A stretch of DNA of 64,000 nucleotides from Acanthacorydalis orientalis (lineage: Eukaryota > Arthropoda > Insecta > Megaloptera > Corydalidae). The DNA lies in assembly GCA_034766995.1 (NCBI GenBank), contig CM068318.1, positions 37,217,956 through 37,281,955 on the forward strand. The letters are read 5' to 3'. Under the pieces are notes generated by a model. The model was not told the origin of the DNA. It saw only the letters and a list, made by a program, of their open reading frames with translations, and made no database searches. A program made the position numbers and the translations under genes. Numbering within the stretch: the first letter of the stretch is position 1; each line of letters opens with the position of its first letter. This document shows, piece after piece, positions 1 to 11,058 of the stretch.

Positions 1-923
1 CTGGTGATTTTAATCTTGAAAATCAGTCATGTAGGCGACCTGAAACCAGGGTGGGCAATGATGATGAACTGAAAGCTGTAGTGGAAGCGAATCCATCTCA
101 AACTATGCGTGAATTGGTAGCAAGGTCTGACGGTACCAATCCATCAATATTGGATCATTTGAAACGAATCGGTAAGGTAAAGAAGCTGGATAGATGGGTC
201 CCGCATGAATTAAACGAGCGTCAGAAGAGAAATTGTCTCGAATCTTGTCTTTCTTTGCTGTCACGACATAAAGGCGAACCATTTCTACACCGTATTGTTA
301 CATGTGATGAAAATGGATTCTTTTTGACAATTGTAAGCGTTCGGCACAAATGGTTGGATAAAGATGAAGCGCCGAAGCAGTCCAAAACTGAATATTCCTC
401 AAAAAAAAAACTAATGACGTCTGTTTGGTGGTCCAGCGCTGATTTTGTCCACTACAGCTTCATGAAACCTGGTCAATAGATTACAGATAATGTCTACTGA
501 AACTAATTGGACGAAATGATGAGGATGCTTGCGATTAAGCAGCCGAGATTAATCAATAAAGACAGGCTAATCCTCTTGTAAGACAACGCTGCTCAAACTA
601 TAGAACTTGAAAAGTCTCTCTCATCCATCGTATTCACCAGACCTTGCACCAACTGACTACTTACCTCTTCTTACACGTTTTGGACCACTTCTTGTAAGAA
701 AAAATATTCAATTCACAGTAAGCTGTGGAAAAATCCTTTTCAAGATTTCATCGCCACTCACTCCCCATGCCTTTTCACTGCTGGCATAAACAAATTACCA
801 TTAAGATGGCATACCGTGTGATAGTTTAGGCGCATATATTGATTAATTGTACTGTTTCTTGTTTGAGAAGTAATAAACTAAACTTTTGATTCGAAACCGA
901 ACATTTTACATTTAATGACCTAA
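1..923 (+). mobile_element. Mariner element, 5' end outside window
   Basis: This is the right part of a mariner. Its 3' terminus reads ...AATGACCTAA, the complement of a TTAGGTCATT mariner terminal repeat, and is followed by TA at 924-925, the expected target duplication. The left end lies before the window. The transposase inside resembles the cecropia-type (Hsmar1-like) mariners, an assignment made by remembered motif order rather than alignment. Confidence 0.85.
3..844 (+). pseudogene. Mariner transposase remnant (cecropia-type)
   Basis: This is a cut-and-paste DD34D transposase. The frame is open from the window edge, so the GTG near position 51 is not a real start. In order it shows the end of the first helix-turn-helix (GDFNLEN), the second helix-turn-helix ending GKVKKLDRWVPHEL, and the first catalytic region at about 300-315, where the usual DEKW is DENG. 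VWWSSADFVHYSF follows, then a stop at about 477. After frameshifts come SPDLAPTDY near 630-660, holding the third catalytic aspartate, and INKLPLRWH near 790. The region around the second aspartate (about 575-600) reads roughly DNAAQT. Frameshifts, stops and the damaged first motif make it inactive. Confidence 0.85.
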
Positions 924-2184
924 TAATATATAAAAACATTTCTAGGTAAAATATTTATATCAGGAAATATCTACAGTTTAAATCTTGCTAAAGCAAATAA
1001 CTGATTAATATTACCTGGATAATACAAGACTTTACAAAGTATTTTAAAGAAGATGGAACACAATTTACTTTCGCTATTAAAGCAAAATTTACTTTCATTA
1101 ATGGATTTTTCACTCATCTCACAAACCATTTGTTCTAATTAAAAAGGTTTCATTATTGATCATTTTTGATTGCTCTTATGCACATTTCGATGGTAAGGTT
1201 ACCATCTTTAGTGTCCAGTTAGTAAGGTAAATGAGGGATTAAGACTTTTTGTAACTTCGTGCTCTTGAAAAAATTGGCATTGTCATCGAAATAAATAGCA
1301 GTCATCAATATTCAATTACTGATTGTTTTTTATCAGACTTTTTTACTTGAGGGGGAAACAAAAAATCATTTATAATGGAAAATAGTTATTTAAAACTATT
1401 ATACACTTCATACGTACGATAAGTAGTTTTCCAAAAAAATATAATTTATAAATATTTAATATATATATATACATATAATACTTATTACTATACAGGAATA
1501 CTCCAAGTGTAAATAATTGTCAATGATAATTGAATTAAAAACAACTCCTTTCATCAGTGTTTCATTACTATAATTAACAATAAAACACGGCATTTCAAAA
1601 ACTCCTTCGGTATATAATTTAACCCTACTTTCTCATCCACATTTTTATGCTCGACGAACACGTTTCATAAAATTGCATTCGTTCAATTAAACAAGTGAGG
1701 AAACGGACACTTCAACTACAACACGAAAAAAAACTGTCGGCTATTGCTTATTACGTCCGAGTTTATTAACAATAATTACTGTGAAGAAACAAAACGGATA
1801 CATGAAATAAAATAGAGTGGATATTAAAACAGATCGATGTAATCCTGTCCGATGTTATTATATTGCAAAGAATCGATATTCACTAATTGTTTTGAAATTT
1901 GAAATGACTTGTATCAAAAAAATAAAAATCGACAAATAAATAACATCGAACCCTATCATTAGACATATGATATATGTTCAATTAAAATTCATAATAACAA
2001 CCTGTCTATTCATAAAATTTAATTGAGTGAACATACACCGATAAAAAAGGAACAAAGTTGTTATTACATGTCTAGGATTGATAAAGAAAATTGACATTTA
2101 ATTACAAAATAGTGTAATCGAGACCGATGTTAATTTAACTAATAGTTCGATATCATGCTATCATATATAATATATATATATATA
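924..2184. other. AT-rich stretch without genes
   Basis: No coding frame is supported. Bases about 1070-1215 form one copy of a degenerate dispersed repeat (TTATTGATCATTTTTGAT core) also seen near 7365, 52990, 56440 and 61640. Short TA runs lie at 1466-1487 and 2163-2184. Confidence 0.6.
1070..1215 (+). repeat. Degenerate dispersed repeat, copy 1
   Basis: The block runs from a TTTACTTTCATTAATGGAT motif, through TCTCACAAACC and TTATTGATCATTTTTGAT, to TTCGATGGTAAGG and ACCATCTTTAG. The same order of motifs recurs at 56440-56580 and, more weakly, at 7365, 52990 and 61640. No terminal repeats were found. Confidence 0.45.
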
Positions 2185-3005
2185 CGAGGTCAGACAATTA
2201 AGTAATGCGACCGATATTTTTTCTCGGCCTGTAGTAACACTGCGAACCTGTAACTCCGCCACCGTAATAGCAGATCCCTACTCTCTCGATTGAGACCTTA
2301 ACCACCCTCGTACGATCATTTCTTCGCCAGCTGTTTAGTGTTTTGTAACAACGCGCGAGTAGTGCATGTCACGAATGAACATCGCTCAAGATTAAACGAC
2401 AAAGCCAACAGTGGCTGTCCCCTGGAGCACCAAGGCCAAAGAAGACGAGAATGAGCAAGTCCAAAGTGAAAACCATGTTGATTTGCTTCTTCGACACCAA
2501 AGGGGTGGTTCACAAAGAGTTCGTACCACCTGGACAAACCGTAAATCAAGTATTCTACCGCAATGTGTTCGAAAAATTACGAAAAAGGGTGCTCAGAGTG
2601 CGTCCAGAGATCGAGAAGACTTGGGTTCTGCATCACGACAATGCTCCCTGTCACAGTGCGTTCAGTGTCTCTCAGTTTTTGGCGTTTAAAGGCATCCCAA
2701 CGTTACCACAACCGCCCTATTCACCGGACATGTCACCCTGCGACTTTTTCTTATTCCCCATATGAAAAAATTCGTCAAAGGTCGACATTTTGACTCCGTT
2801 GAAGATATCCAAGAATCTGTGACGAGGGTACTCGGAGAGGTCCCACAAGAAGTGTTCCAGAATTGTTACGAAAACTGGAAAACTCGCTGGAATAAGTGTA
2901 TAGATGCGGGAGGGGACTACTTTGAAGGGGATCGCAGCGATGTACCTTAATTTTTAAATATACTCGATTTTTGAATTTTGTCGCATTACTTAATTGTCTG
3001 ACCTC

Positions 3006-3006
<1 letters not shown>
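2185..3006 (+). mobile_element. Mariner-like deletion derivative, perfect 27-bp TIRs
   Basis: The left end (2185-2211, beginning CGAGGTCAGACAATT) is the exact reverse complement of the right end (2980-3006), with TA on both sides. The element is 822 bp. Its 5' portion has lost the DNA-binding and first catalytic regions of the transposase, while the 3' two-thirds remain readable. Perfect ends over 27 bp indicate a fairly recent insertion. It sits in TA repeats: a short run on the left and (TA)30 followed by (TG)n on the right. Confidence 0.93.
2394..2950 (+). pseudogene. Mariner-like transposase, C-terminal two-thirds
   Basis: The frame reads KRQSQQWLSPGAPRPKK, then MSKSKVKTMLICFFDTKG (2451 on), HHDNAPCHSAF near 2632-2665 (second catalytic aspartate) and PPYSPDMSPCDFFLFP near 2712-2757 (third). 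A one- or two-base change near 2758-2762 shifts the frame, after which KKFVKGRHFDSVEDIQ and NKCIDAGGDYFEGD continue to a stop at 2948-2950. The N-terminal helix-turn-helix domains and the first catalytic aspartate are absent. The motif style differs from the other mariners in this window and may belong to a rosa/DD41D-like lineage, but spacing cannot be measured with the first aspartate missing. Confidence 0.85.

Positions 3007-3092
<86 letters not shown>
3007..3092. repeat. (TA)30 then (TG)n microsatellite
   Basis: Starts directly at the TA target site of the mariner-like element ending at 3006. Confidence 0.95.
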
Positions 3093-3099
<7 letters not shown>

Positions 3100-3331
3100 C
3101 TATATATCAATATTAACTAGAATTATATTTACTTAAATAGAAATACGTGGGTACACCTAAGAATAAATATATATACTATTTAGCAATGATTTTTTTTCAC
3201 CGCCATATTTATAAAGAATGCAAACTTCTTACAAAGTCTTACAAATTATTATAAATAGATTAATTTTTACTAACTGCTGTGAGTACTAAATATCCTATAT
3301 TACACCCTGTGGATCTTACAGAGATCCACTA

Positions 3332-4055
3332 TTAACCCTTTGAAGCCGGGTGTGGATCTAGGAATCCATTGATGTTTTCCAAAGATACTACTATGATCTC
3401 AGAACGCTATCTTTTGGATGATATATTTAAGTCACTAATTTTTTTCTAATGAGATTAAATTTATAACTCTTTCTTTTATTATAAAAAAATACGGTCGTGA
3501 ATCATAAAAATTGTGAACTTAAGAATTGGGTTGAATAATATTTTTTTACAAAAGTTCATCATTTAAAGAAGGTGTATAAAAAATTTTGAGACTCTACGTA
3601 CTTCACGTGGATCGTAACAAAAAATTAAAACTCTGTGTGCAGTGATATTTTTTGATCTATTGATAAGTTAGTTTTTTCCTGTCAAAAAAAATGGCAAGCC
3701 GAACAGTCTCTAATGGTACAGAAAACTTTTTTTCAATATTTTCGATCTTACAATCTACAATGCATATGTTATTTAAGGCCGTGTGAATCATAAAGAAATG
3801 TCTTGCTGACTATAAACTCATATTGGTTTCACATATTATTCAAAAAGTTGCTCTAAATGCATCTTCTACAAGAAGTCCAAATCCACACCGATCGACGCTT
3901 TGTTTTCCGGAGAGAATACTGTCATATCATGGTCAACGAGCACAGTGTGTAATTTATAAAGCAAGTGGAAGGTATACCGACGTCCAGGTACAAAATGTGA
4001 CCGATGTGAAACCGTTTTTTGTACACTTGATTGTTTCAAAATTATTCACACTTAA
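3332..4055 (+). mobile_element. piggyBac-like remnant
   Basis: A TTAA at 3332-3335 is followed by CCCTTTGAAGCC, the form of a piggyBac-type left terminus, with nearby GGATC/GATCC inverted motifs. Downstream at 3847-4055 is a decayed piggyBac-type C-terminal cysteine-rich domain in the same orientation. The catalytic DDD core cannot be read between them, so the copy is internally deleted or heavily decayed. No right terminus was found. Confidence 0.6.
3847..4055 (+). pseudogene. piggyBac transposase C-terminal Cys-rich domain
   Basis: The frame gives CFPERILSYHGQRAQC, then VIYKASGRYTDVQV. After a shift of frame near 3990 it continues TKCDRCETVFCTLDCF and KIIHT, followed by TAA at 4053-4055. 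The C-x2-C, C-x3-D-C-F and I-H-T spacing matches the zinc-binding tail that ends piggyBac-family transposases and helps bind transposon ends. One expected cysteine is tyrosine (CVIY). The frameshift and missing catalytic core make it a pseudogene. Confidence 0.7.
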
Positions 4056-4089
4056 CAGTAATGTTATTTCTGAAAATTTTCAATTGTAG

Positions 4090-5228
4090 TAAATTTTTCA
4101 GCTTCCAATTATATGTTTCCAATCAAGAGATTTATGTTTTCCCGAATATTATCAACGATTTTCCATGCTTTATTAGATAGATGTGAAATTTCTAATGGCT
4201 AATCTGAATTAACATATTTTTTCTTGCAACCGACAAATTTGAAATTTTTATTTTGTTTACGATAAAAAATGTTCAATTAATCGAAAAATATTTGTTAAAA
4301 AATTTGTAGCACCGTTCCCACAACCCCAGTTCGAAATGGTTAAGCAACATTGTAAGGTTATGTTTTTCGAAATGTAGTCTCTAAGGGTTCCAGAGACCAT
4401 TTGATGAAGTCCACAATGTTAATATTATTTTTAGTAATAACACTAAAACGTTATTTTTCTTTTTCATATTGTCTCATAAGTATACAATGGAGTTTACAAT
4501 GAGTCTGAAATGACATGCTATGACATCGTTTCTCTGACGATTAACAGAACGTGTACTCTTGTATTTGTGTGTCTTGTGTTGTGAATTTCTGAATTAATAC
4601 ATATACGACATAAACAGATCTCCAATTACTGTGCTAGACAGCGAGATCTAGTTCACAATAAATTTTAAATGCATTTTATTAAACTTCTTTTCCCTTTTTC
4701 ACACGAATTGCACACTGATGTAAAGTCGGATTTTCTTCATATATTTCGATCAAAATAAGAAATTACAACAGATTGAATGTAGAAGTAGATATACAAACCT
4801 AACTCGCTTCTTTTAAGCAACATATTAAAGTGATTTACAAAAATGTAAAACACCGACACTCATTCCTTTTTCTTGTTGTATAAAAAAGACGTTACTTGCG
4901 TTATTACTTAACTGGTTTATTATAAATAAATTAATTAATAAATATTAAAAAAAACATTCTCAATTTTAATTTCTAATACAATCAATTTAATTTCTAATAC
5001 ACTGATACATGTAACCTTCATTACAGTCTCTTCAAGGTCGTCGATAGTTTTTAAGAGTATAAGGAAGACTGACACCAAAAAGATTGAAGAATCGATCGCT
5101 GATGTAAGGTGAGGTAAAAAAAATAACAAAAATTACATCAGATATACTGGCACTTTTTAAGATTCCTTGGATTATGTAATTAGAAAAGAGATAAACAAAT
5201 AAATAGCACTTAATTGAGATGAAATCAG
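4090..5228. other. AT-rich stretch, nothing recognised
   Basis: Read on both strands, no frame longer than about 65 codons has recognisable motifs and no terminal repeats were found. Confidence 0.5.
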
Positions 5229-5385
<157 letters not shown>

Positions 5386-6402
5386 CCTCTTTATTACTTG
5401 AATTTCTTTCTATTTGCCCTCTAATCACTATCAATGATGACAGATGAATTATATTCTAATTATTTTTTAAGAACACTACAGACACAATCCACTCTCATTC
5501 GTTGATTTCCTTTCTCTTATTTATGTAAATTAATATTAAATATTCGTGTAAACCATGTTTTTAATAGAAAACGAATATGAAAGAATGATCGAGATTAAAA
5601 ATATATCAATGTTTATAGTAGATTATTTTATCTGTAAAATTAAAAAATCAAAATAGAAAAATATCCAAGTTAATTTTACAAATGCAAAGCAAAAAATATT
5701 CTCAATGAAGTAAGCTTTATCTTATCATTGAAACTGTTAATAAGTATGTTCATTTTTTGATTTAAAATTGTTATTTTTAAAAAAAAAAATGTCAATCCTC
5801 ATATTACCTTTAAATCAAACAACAAATCGGTTTCTTATTACCACTACACACATTTGATACGAGAATAATTACCAATCTTATAAAACTGGCCTCATCAATT
5901 AATTTCTACAATTAATTAAATACTGGTTCATTAATAATATTATTAAATAAAAATGGCAGACATAATCTTTCACTTAATACTACCACTAAGACTCTGAATT
6001 AAGAAATCGAAACAACATAATTATACTACTGTATTTCACTGGTTTTCGATTACCACACAGATATCGGAACATTCAATTATGTAAGAACACATTAACAGTA
6101 TTTAAAAACACGGAAAATAAATAATAAAAGATGTCTTGATTAATTGTTAATCTGCTATCACAAAATTATCACACAAATATTATTGTGATTACAGTCGTTT
6201 TTAATTAATGAGATAAGTGGTCGACAGATATTTTCATAACAAGGACATTTACATGAATCAGTAAAAATTAAATCCAATTCTCCGAAAAAGTAAAAAGTTT
6301 GTCGTGGATGACAATTAACGGCGCCATCAATTATCGCTCGGCTTTAAGTTATTAATAGATTACAAGTGATGTTTTTGTAATAATATTATATACATACATA
6401 CA

Positions 6403-6404
<2 letters not shown>
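5386..6404. other. AT-rich stretch, nothing recognised
   Basis: No coding, RNA or transposon signature could be supported. Confidence 0.5.

Positions 6405-6478
<74 letters not shown>
6405..6478. repeat. (TA)n microsatellite
   Basis: About 37 TA units, preceded by a short TACA run. Confidence 0.95.
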
Positions 6479-6481
<3 letters not shown>

Positions 6482-6768
6482 GGAATTTAAGCCATAAAAA
6501 ATACAGAAAAATAAATGCGATTTGACTACACAAATGATTCTTTTATAAAAATCAATGACTGGAATAATTCGTTTGCTTCTCTTTATTAATACCATCTCAA
6601 GTATCAAAATTAGAAATCTAATTTGTATAGTTAATTACTAAATTTATTTTTTTGAAATGGAATATAATTAAAACTATATTTTATAATATAGTTATTATAT
6701 TAACACTTTTTATTAAGTCGATTATGTAGAATAAAATAAATGTAAATATATATTTATATCATTTTCTA

Positions 6769-6803
<35 letters not shown>
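6769..6803. repeat. (CT)n(TA)n microsatellite
   Basis: The CT tract passes into TA that ends exactly at the left terminus of the mariner derivative beginning at 6804. Confidence 0.9.
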
Positions 6804-6804
<1 letters not shown>

Positions 6805-7342
6805 TAGGTTGTCGGAAAATAATTGCGGTTTTTGTTTTCTGAATTCTAATCTTAATTTTTTTCAATGAAAGTGTCATTTCATCCTGTTGATGTTCATTTC
6901 ATTTTAAAGTGTAATTGTGGTAAAATGACTTTGGTGTTATTATTAATTTTGTTTCAAATTGGGCTATTGAATTAAAGATAGAAAAGAAGCACATAACAGC
7001 AATTTTTTGTATGAGTTCAAAATGGGCGGAAAAGTAGCAGAAACTTCTCGTAAACTAAACGATAACTAAACGATTTTGGTGTGGGTACCTGTTCAGGAAA
7101 GTACGGTACAATGGTGGTTTCAAAAAATTTCTGCTGGAGACGAGAAGAGCCTTCAAAATGAAGAAGGTCGCGGGCGTTCTTCCTCAGTTCATAACGATCA
7201 ACTGAAGTGCCTTAACTGAATCAGAACAACATTTCGAGATCAAAGATTAAGCATTAGACATCCAATACTTCTTAAAACCACTTAAAAAAATTATATGAAT
7301 TTGAAGATTAAATTTTTCCCAATTATTTTTCTACCAATCTAA
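6804..7342 (+). mobile_element. Short mariner derivative (TTAGGTTG family)
   Basis: The element is 539 bp between TA dinucleotides at 6802-6803 and 7343-7344. Its left end is TTAGGTTGTCGGAAAATAAT and its right end is the imperfect complement ATTATTTTTCTACCAATCTAA. Inside, an N-terminal transposase remnant runs from about 6980 to 7240: YEFKMG, then ETSRKLN, STVQWWFQK and GRGRSSSVHN, with stops. The rest of the transposase is deleted. The same family occurs at 31882-32443 (562 bp, reverse) and as an 80-bp copy at 43029-43108. Confidence 0.85.
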
Positions 7343-7344
7343 TA

Positions 7345-8241
7345 TTCAGAAATTGTGGTTAAATCACATTCATAAATGAATTGTTCACTCACTCCACTAT
7401 CATAAAAAAAAACTTCTGATCAAAACTGTTCAATAATCAATTATTGATCATCATTTATTGTTCTTTATGTTTATTTTACCGGAAATGCCTCATTCTAAAA
7501 CCGTTAAGTCACAGAAAAATCTACTACAAATTAATTACTACACACCTTCGATTAAAAAACTGTTTTTGTAATTTGTAGAACGTGTGAAAAATTAATTTCG
7601 AAAATAGTATATTTTCGAAAAACGACGCTTCCTTAAACGTTTTACGGGCTTAGGCGTTCTAAAATATCAAATAAATGCTTCCAATAAAGAACGAACAAAA
7701 ATACTATTTGCACATACAACTTTACTGTCATGAATAATGGATTAGTACACTTGTAATACACTAAATTATATGTTATCGATTTTTTTATTCGTATCGATAT
7801 TCGCGTCTTACACTTTTTACAATATTCTTTTATTTTTGTATGCCTTTCGGACATATGTTTTAATAAATTTGACATGTAAACTTAATGGTCGATTTAATAG
7901 AGATGTAACTTTACACAGAAACAAACTGCAAAAATTAAACAAGTAAAATATTATAATGAACATAATAAATTTATTTAATTATACTCGTTTAGTAGTTTAA
8001 ATAATCATCTATATGCGTCATAATAAATAGGTTAATTTACAATTCTGAGTTTTTACTATAAAAGTAAACATACGTAATTAGAATATTTCATTACAAATTT
8101 AATAAAAAGATGTACATATTTGAATAATACAAAAAATGTATATATTTGTGAAAATATTTATATATTTTTTCGATGTTCCCTATATATCATATACCCTACA
8201 TACTGAAGCATAAGCACACACACATCCAATATATGAATATA
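7345..8241. other. AT-rich stretch with one degenerate repeat
   Basis: Bases about 7365-7480 (ATAATCAATTATTGATCATC) resemble the dispersed repeat at 1070 and 56440. No gene is seen in the rest. Confidence 0.5.
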
Positions 8242-9073
8242 TGAGGGTTGTTCGATAAGTCTGGTAAATTTCTATAATACGGCAGTACCATTCATTTGGT
8301 AATGTCACGGCTATCAAGTGTCACTTTTCAAACTAACATAGGTGAATTTTAACCAGAAGCAACGCGTTGTTCACATTTTATAGATTTTTGAAGTGAGCAT
8401 TGTTGCAGTTGCCGTAAAAAGGGAAAAAACGAGCAGGCATTCTGCGCCGATTCGTCACCATGGATGAAACATGGATCCAGCACTACACACCTAAGCCGAA
8501 GTAACAATTAAAGCAATGACTGATGAACAATGATTGCTGAAAGTGCGCCGAATAAAGCTACGACCGTATTATCGGATGGAAAAGTAATGGTCACTGTTTT
8601 CTGGGATTCACAAGGAATCATCCTGATCGACTACTTAACGAAGGGAAAAACGATAACAGGAGCCTATTATGTAACATTATTGGACCGTTAGAAAAAAGAG
8701 ATGAAACAAAAACGTCCAAGATTGTCGCACAAAAAAGTGTTCTTTCACCAGGACAAAGCGCCGTCCCACAAAGTGTCAATGGCAAAACTACACGAATTAG
8801 GCTTCGAATTGATTCCTCATGCACTCTATTCCATAGACTTGAACCCGTGCGACTTCCTCCTCTTACTAAACTTGAAAATTTGGCTCGCTGGAAAGAAATT
8901 CTCGTCGAATGAGGATGTCATCACGGCCACGAAAGCGTATTTTGCAGACTCGCTGGAGCAAGTATATCACCTCACCCTCAATGGAGACTATATTGAGACA
9001 TAAAATCGATTTTTTTCAAAAAAAAAAACGGTTTTTAACTTGCTTTTTTACCATACTTATCAAATGACCCACG
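8242..9073 (+). mobile_element. Mariner, 832-bp deletion form
   Basis: Flanked by TA at 8240-8241 and 9074-9075. The left end TGAGGGTTGTTCGATAAGT pairs imperfectly with the right end ACTTATCAAATGACCCACG. The 5' part jumps from untranslated leader to the first catalytic motif, removing most of the DNA-binding domain. The same junction is seen at 50122 and 59588, so this is an amplified deletion subfamily of an irritans/mellifera-like mariner. Confidence 0.92.
8448..9003 (+). pseudogene. Mariner transposase catalytic domain (irritans/mellifera type)
   Basis: DD34D transposase core. Visible in order: RFVTMDETWIQHYTP (first aspartate, 8462-8480), a stop at about 8501, VMVTVFWDSQGIILIDYL (8588 on), a stop at about 8690, FHQDKAPSHK (8745-8773, second aspartate), ELIPHALYSIDLNPCDF (8808-8858, third aspartate, with SPDLAP changed to SIDLNP) and SSNEDVITA. 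The stop is at 9001-9003. The usual HRW.KCIELKG region before the C-terminus is deleted: SLEQVYHL passes straight to TLNGDYIET. Stops and the lost helix-turn-helix domain make it non-functional. Confidence 0.9.
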
Positions 9074-9075
9074 TA

Positions 9076-9165
9076 CTAAGTGGAAAAATAAACACAAATA
9101 GCAATCCATTATTTTATACCCTAAAATTATAAACCACACTATTCAACAAACGTATTAAATATATA
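9076..9165 (+). repeat. Mariner right flank shared with 50914-51000
   Basis: About 90 bases beginning with AAATAAACACAAATAGCAAT are nearly identical to the sequence immediately right of the mariner at 50122-50911, although they lie outside the element's TA target site. The left flanks of the two elements do not match. Confidence 0.8.
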
Positions 9166-9176
9166 TCAAATAAAAT

Positions 9177-9182
<6 letters not shown>

Positions 9183-9233
<51 letters not shown>
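9183..9233. repeat. (TA)n microsatellite
   Basis: About 25 TA units. Confidence 0.95.
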
Positions 9234-9237
<4 letters not shown>

Positions 9238-9541
9238 ATATACTTTAACCAATTTTCATTCATTACTTAAAAAAGAATATGAGATAATGTGAAAAAGGAA
9301 GTTAAGAAAATTAAAATGAATGACAAGTATGTAATCAGATAGATAAGTGGAATAACATAAACACAAATCACAGTGTTAGTAATCAAAGCATACTTAAAGA
9401 CAAGACTAAGAACTGCTTTTTTATTTTTTTGGAATATATAACGATTCTTTTACAAATGTTATATGATTTTAATGTAATTAATTACTAACTATTAAATTTG
9501 ATGTAAAATCGAATTGGATGAGATATGTGGATAAAAATACA

Positions 9542-9780
9542 TTAGGTGCAAAAATTAATTCGGTACCTTTTTCTATATAGAAAATGAATGTTTGTGAAAA
9601 AAACTGAATACATTTCAATCCTCAAAGCATCCTCCCTTATTAATGAAATCCCGTTCAGTTTAAATATTTTTCCAATTTCATTTCTTAATATGTCAAAGAT
9701 TTCACAATGAAGGAATAGAATAAAAAAAACGACAGCGGCAAAAATAAACAATCGTGTTACACATATTCTAATGAAATTTA
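9542..9780 (+). mobile_element. Fragment of TTAGGTG-ended element, copy 1
   Basis: Begins TTAGGTGCAAAAATTAATTC and continues GAATGTTTGTGAAAAAAACTG and ATTTCAATCCTCAAAG. These are shared with the ends of the elements at 17267-17792 and 24633-25892. The right end is missing. Confidence 0.6.
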
Positions 9781-10780
9781 CTTATGGCTTGCATATATTT
9801 TAATACCGGACACCAAAAACAAACAAATCATTAAGTAAATAATCTTCAACAATATATTAATAGGCTAAAAACGTCGATTGCTTTTATTTACCTTCACTTA
9901 TAACATCTAATTTTATTCAAGTTTATTTTCCGATTTTATTGAATTGCCGCAACCATCTGGCGAATAAACGCAAACAAATATTGAACGAGAGACCGTAATA
10001 AGATTAGTTACGACAAAAACCACTAATCAAACATGAATTTAAAAGAACAAATAGTTATATATATATACACGAAGTACATAATCATTTAATCGGTTTTATG
10101 GAGCATTCATGTTATTAGATGTACCTAGTTTGTTTTATAAACATTACTACATTTTCTGTTTATTTACGAATATAAGTGATTCATTTAATACGATTAACAT
10201 TTCTGAATTGAGTATTAGTAAGTATGTGAATGAATCATTCGATCATTAAACACGCTCTGGTTTCTCATCGGATTGTCATGAGACAAATATAAGTTTCTTG
10301 TAAACAGATAAATATGTTTTCTTGGAAAGATTAATATTTATTAATCAATGATATAATTTACATAACAATCTCTAATCTTTCTTCCGTGCTCGAATTTTAT
10401 AAGTTTTTCGCAGAACTCATATAAATTCCATTCAAATAAACGAACAAAACATACATATTTTAATCTATTATAAAGTCAAGAGGACTTCCTATTGCTGACC
10501 TTAGTTTTAAAAGTCAAAGATTACAATCAAGTGAAAAACAGTTTATTGAAAAAAGTGAAGTATTATTTCTAAAACAAAAACCGGATTCAATGAAATTTCT
10601 ATTTGTTATATTCAAAATATATTTTGATTTTTATATAAAAATAATGATTTGGCATTTTAACAGTCCAGTTCGTTCATGTGTTTTTTATCTCTCACGGATA
10701 GAAATATAGTTTTAATGGAATACTTTTAAGCGTTTGGCATTCATACTTTAGCGTTTCGAATTTAAATTTTAATTAATAAA
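9781..10780. other. AT-rich stretch, nothing recognised
   Basis: No supported coding, RNA or transposon feature. Confidence 0.5.
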
Positions 10781-10988
10781 CCCTGATACAAAAGGTACAT
10801 AAAATAAATACTACTTATTAATGAATAATTATTTTTTCAAATTTCTTCTTCAATACTAATCAACTATAATAAAAATTATTTTATCAATAAAATTTACAAA
10901 AAAATATAAAAATTACAAAATTAAAAAATATTAAATTTACTTATATTAAATAATAACTAAACAAAATAAATAAACAATTTCTTTTCTT

Positions 10989-11058
10989 CAAATTATATAG
11001 ATATGCACAATTTCCTTTCAATATAAATGAAAAACTTCTCTATTTAAGCTTTAATTTG
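10989..11058 (-). pseudogene. trnV: Mitochondrial tRNA-Val copy in numt
   Basis: Seventy bases with a perfect 7-bp acceptor stem (CAAATTA at 10989-10995 pairs with TAATTTG at 11052-11058). On the minus strand an anticodon stem TTTCA/TGAAA closes a 7-base loop TTTATAT, which puts TAT where tRNA-Val has TAC. A position next to 12S rRNA is right for tRNA-Val, so the anticodon difference is best read as a C-to-T change after transfer to the nucleus. Confidence 0.75.

Noticed and set aside
2411..2793. Alternative plus frames over the mariner-like element
   Set aside because: They overlap the recognised transposase frame and show no domain features.
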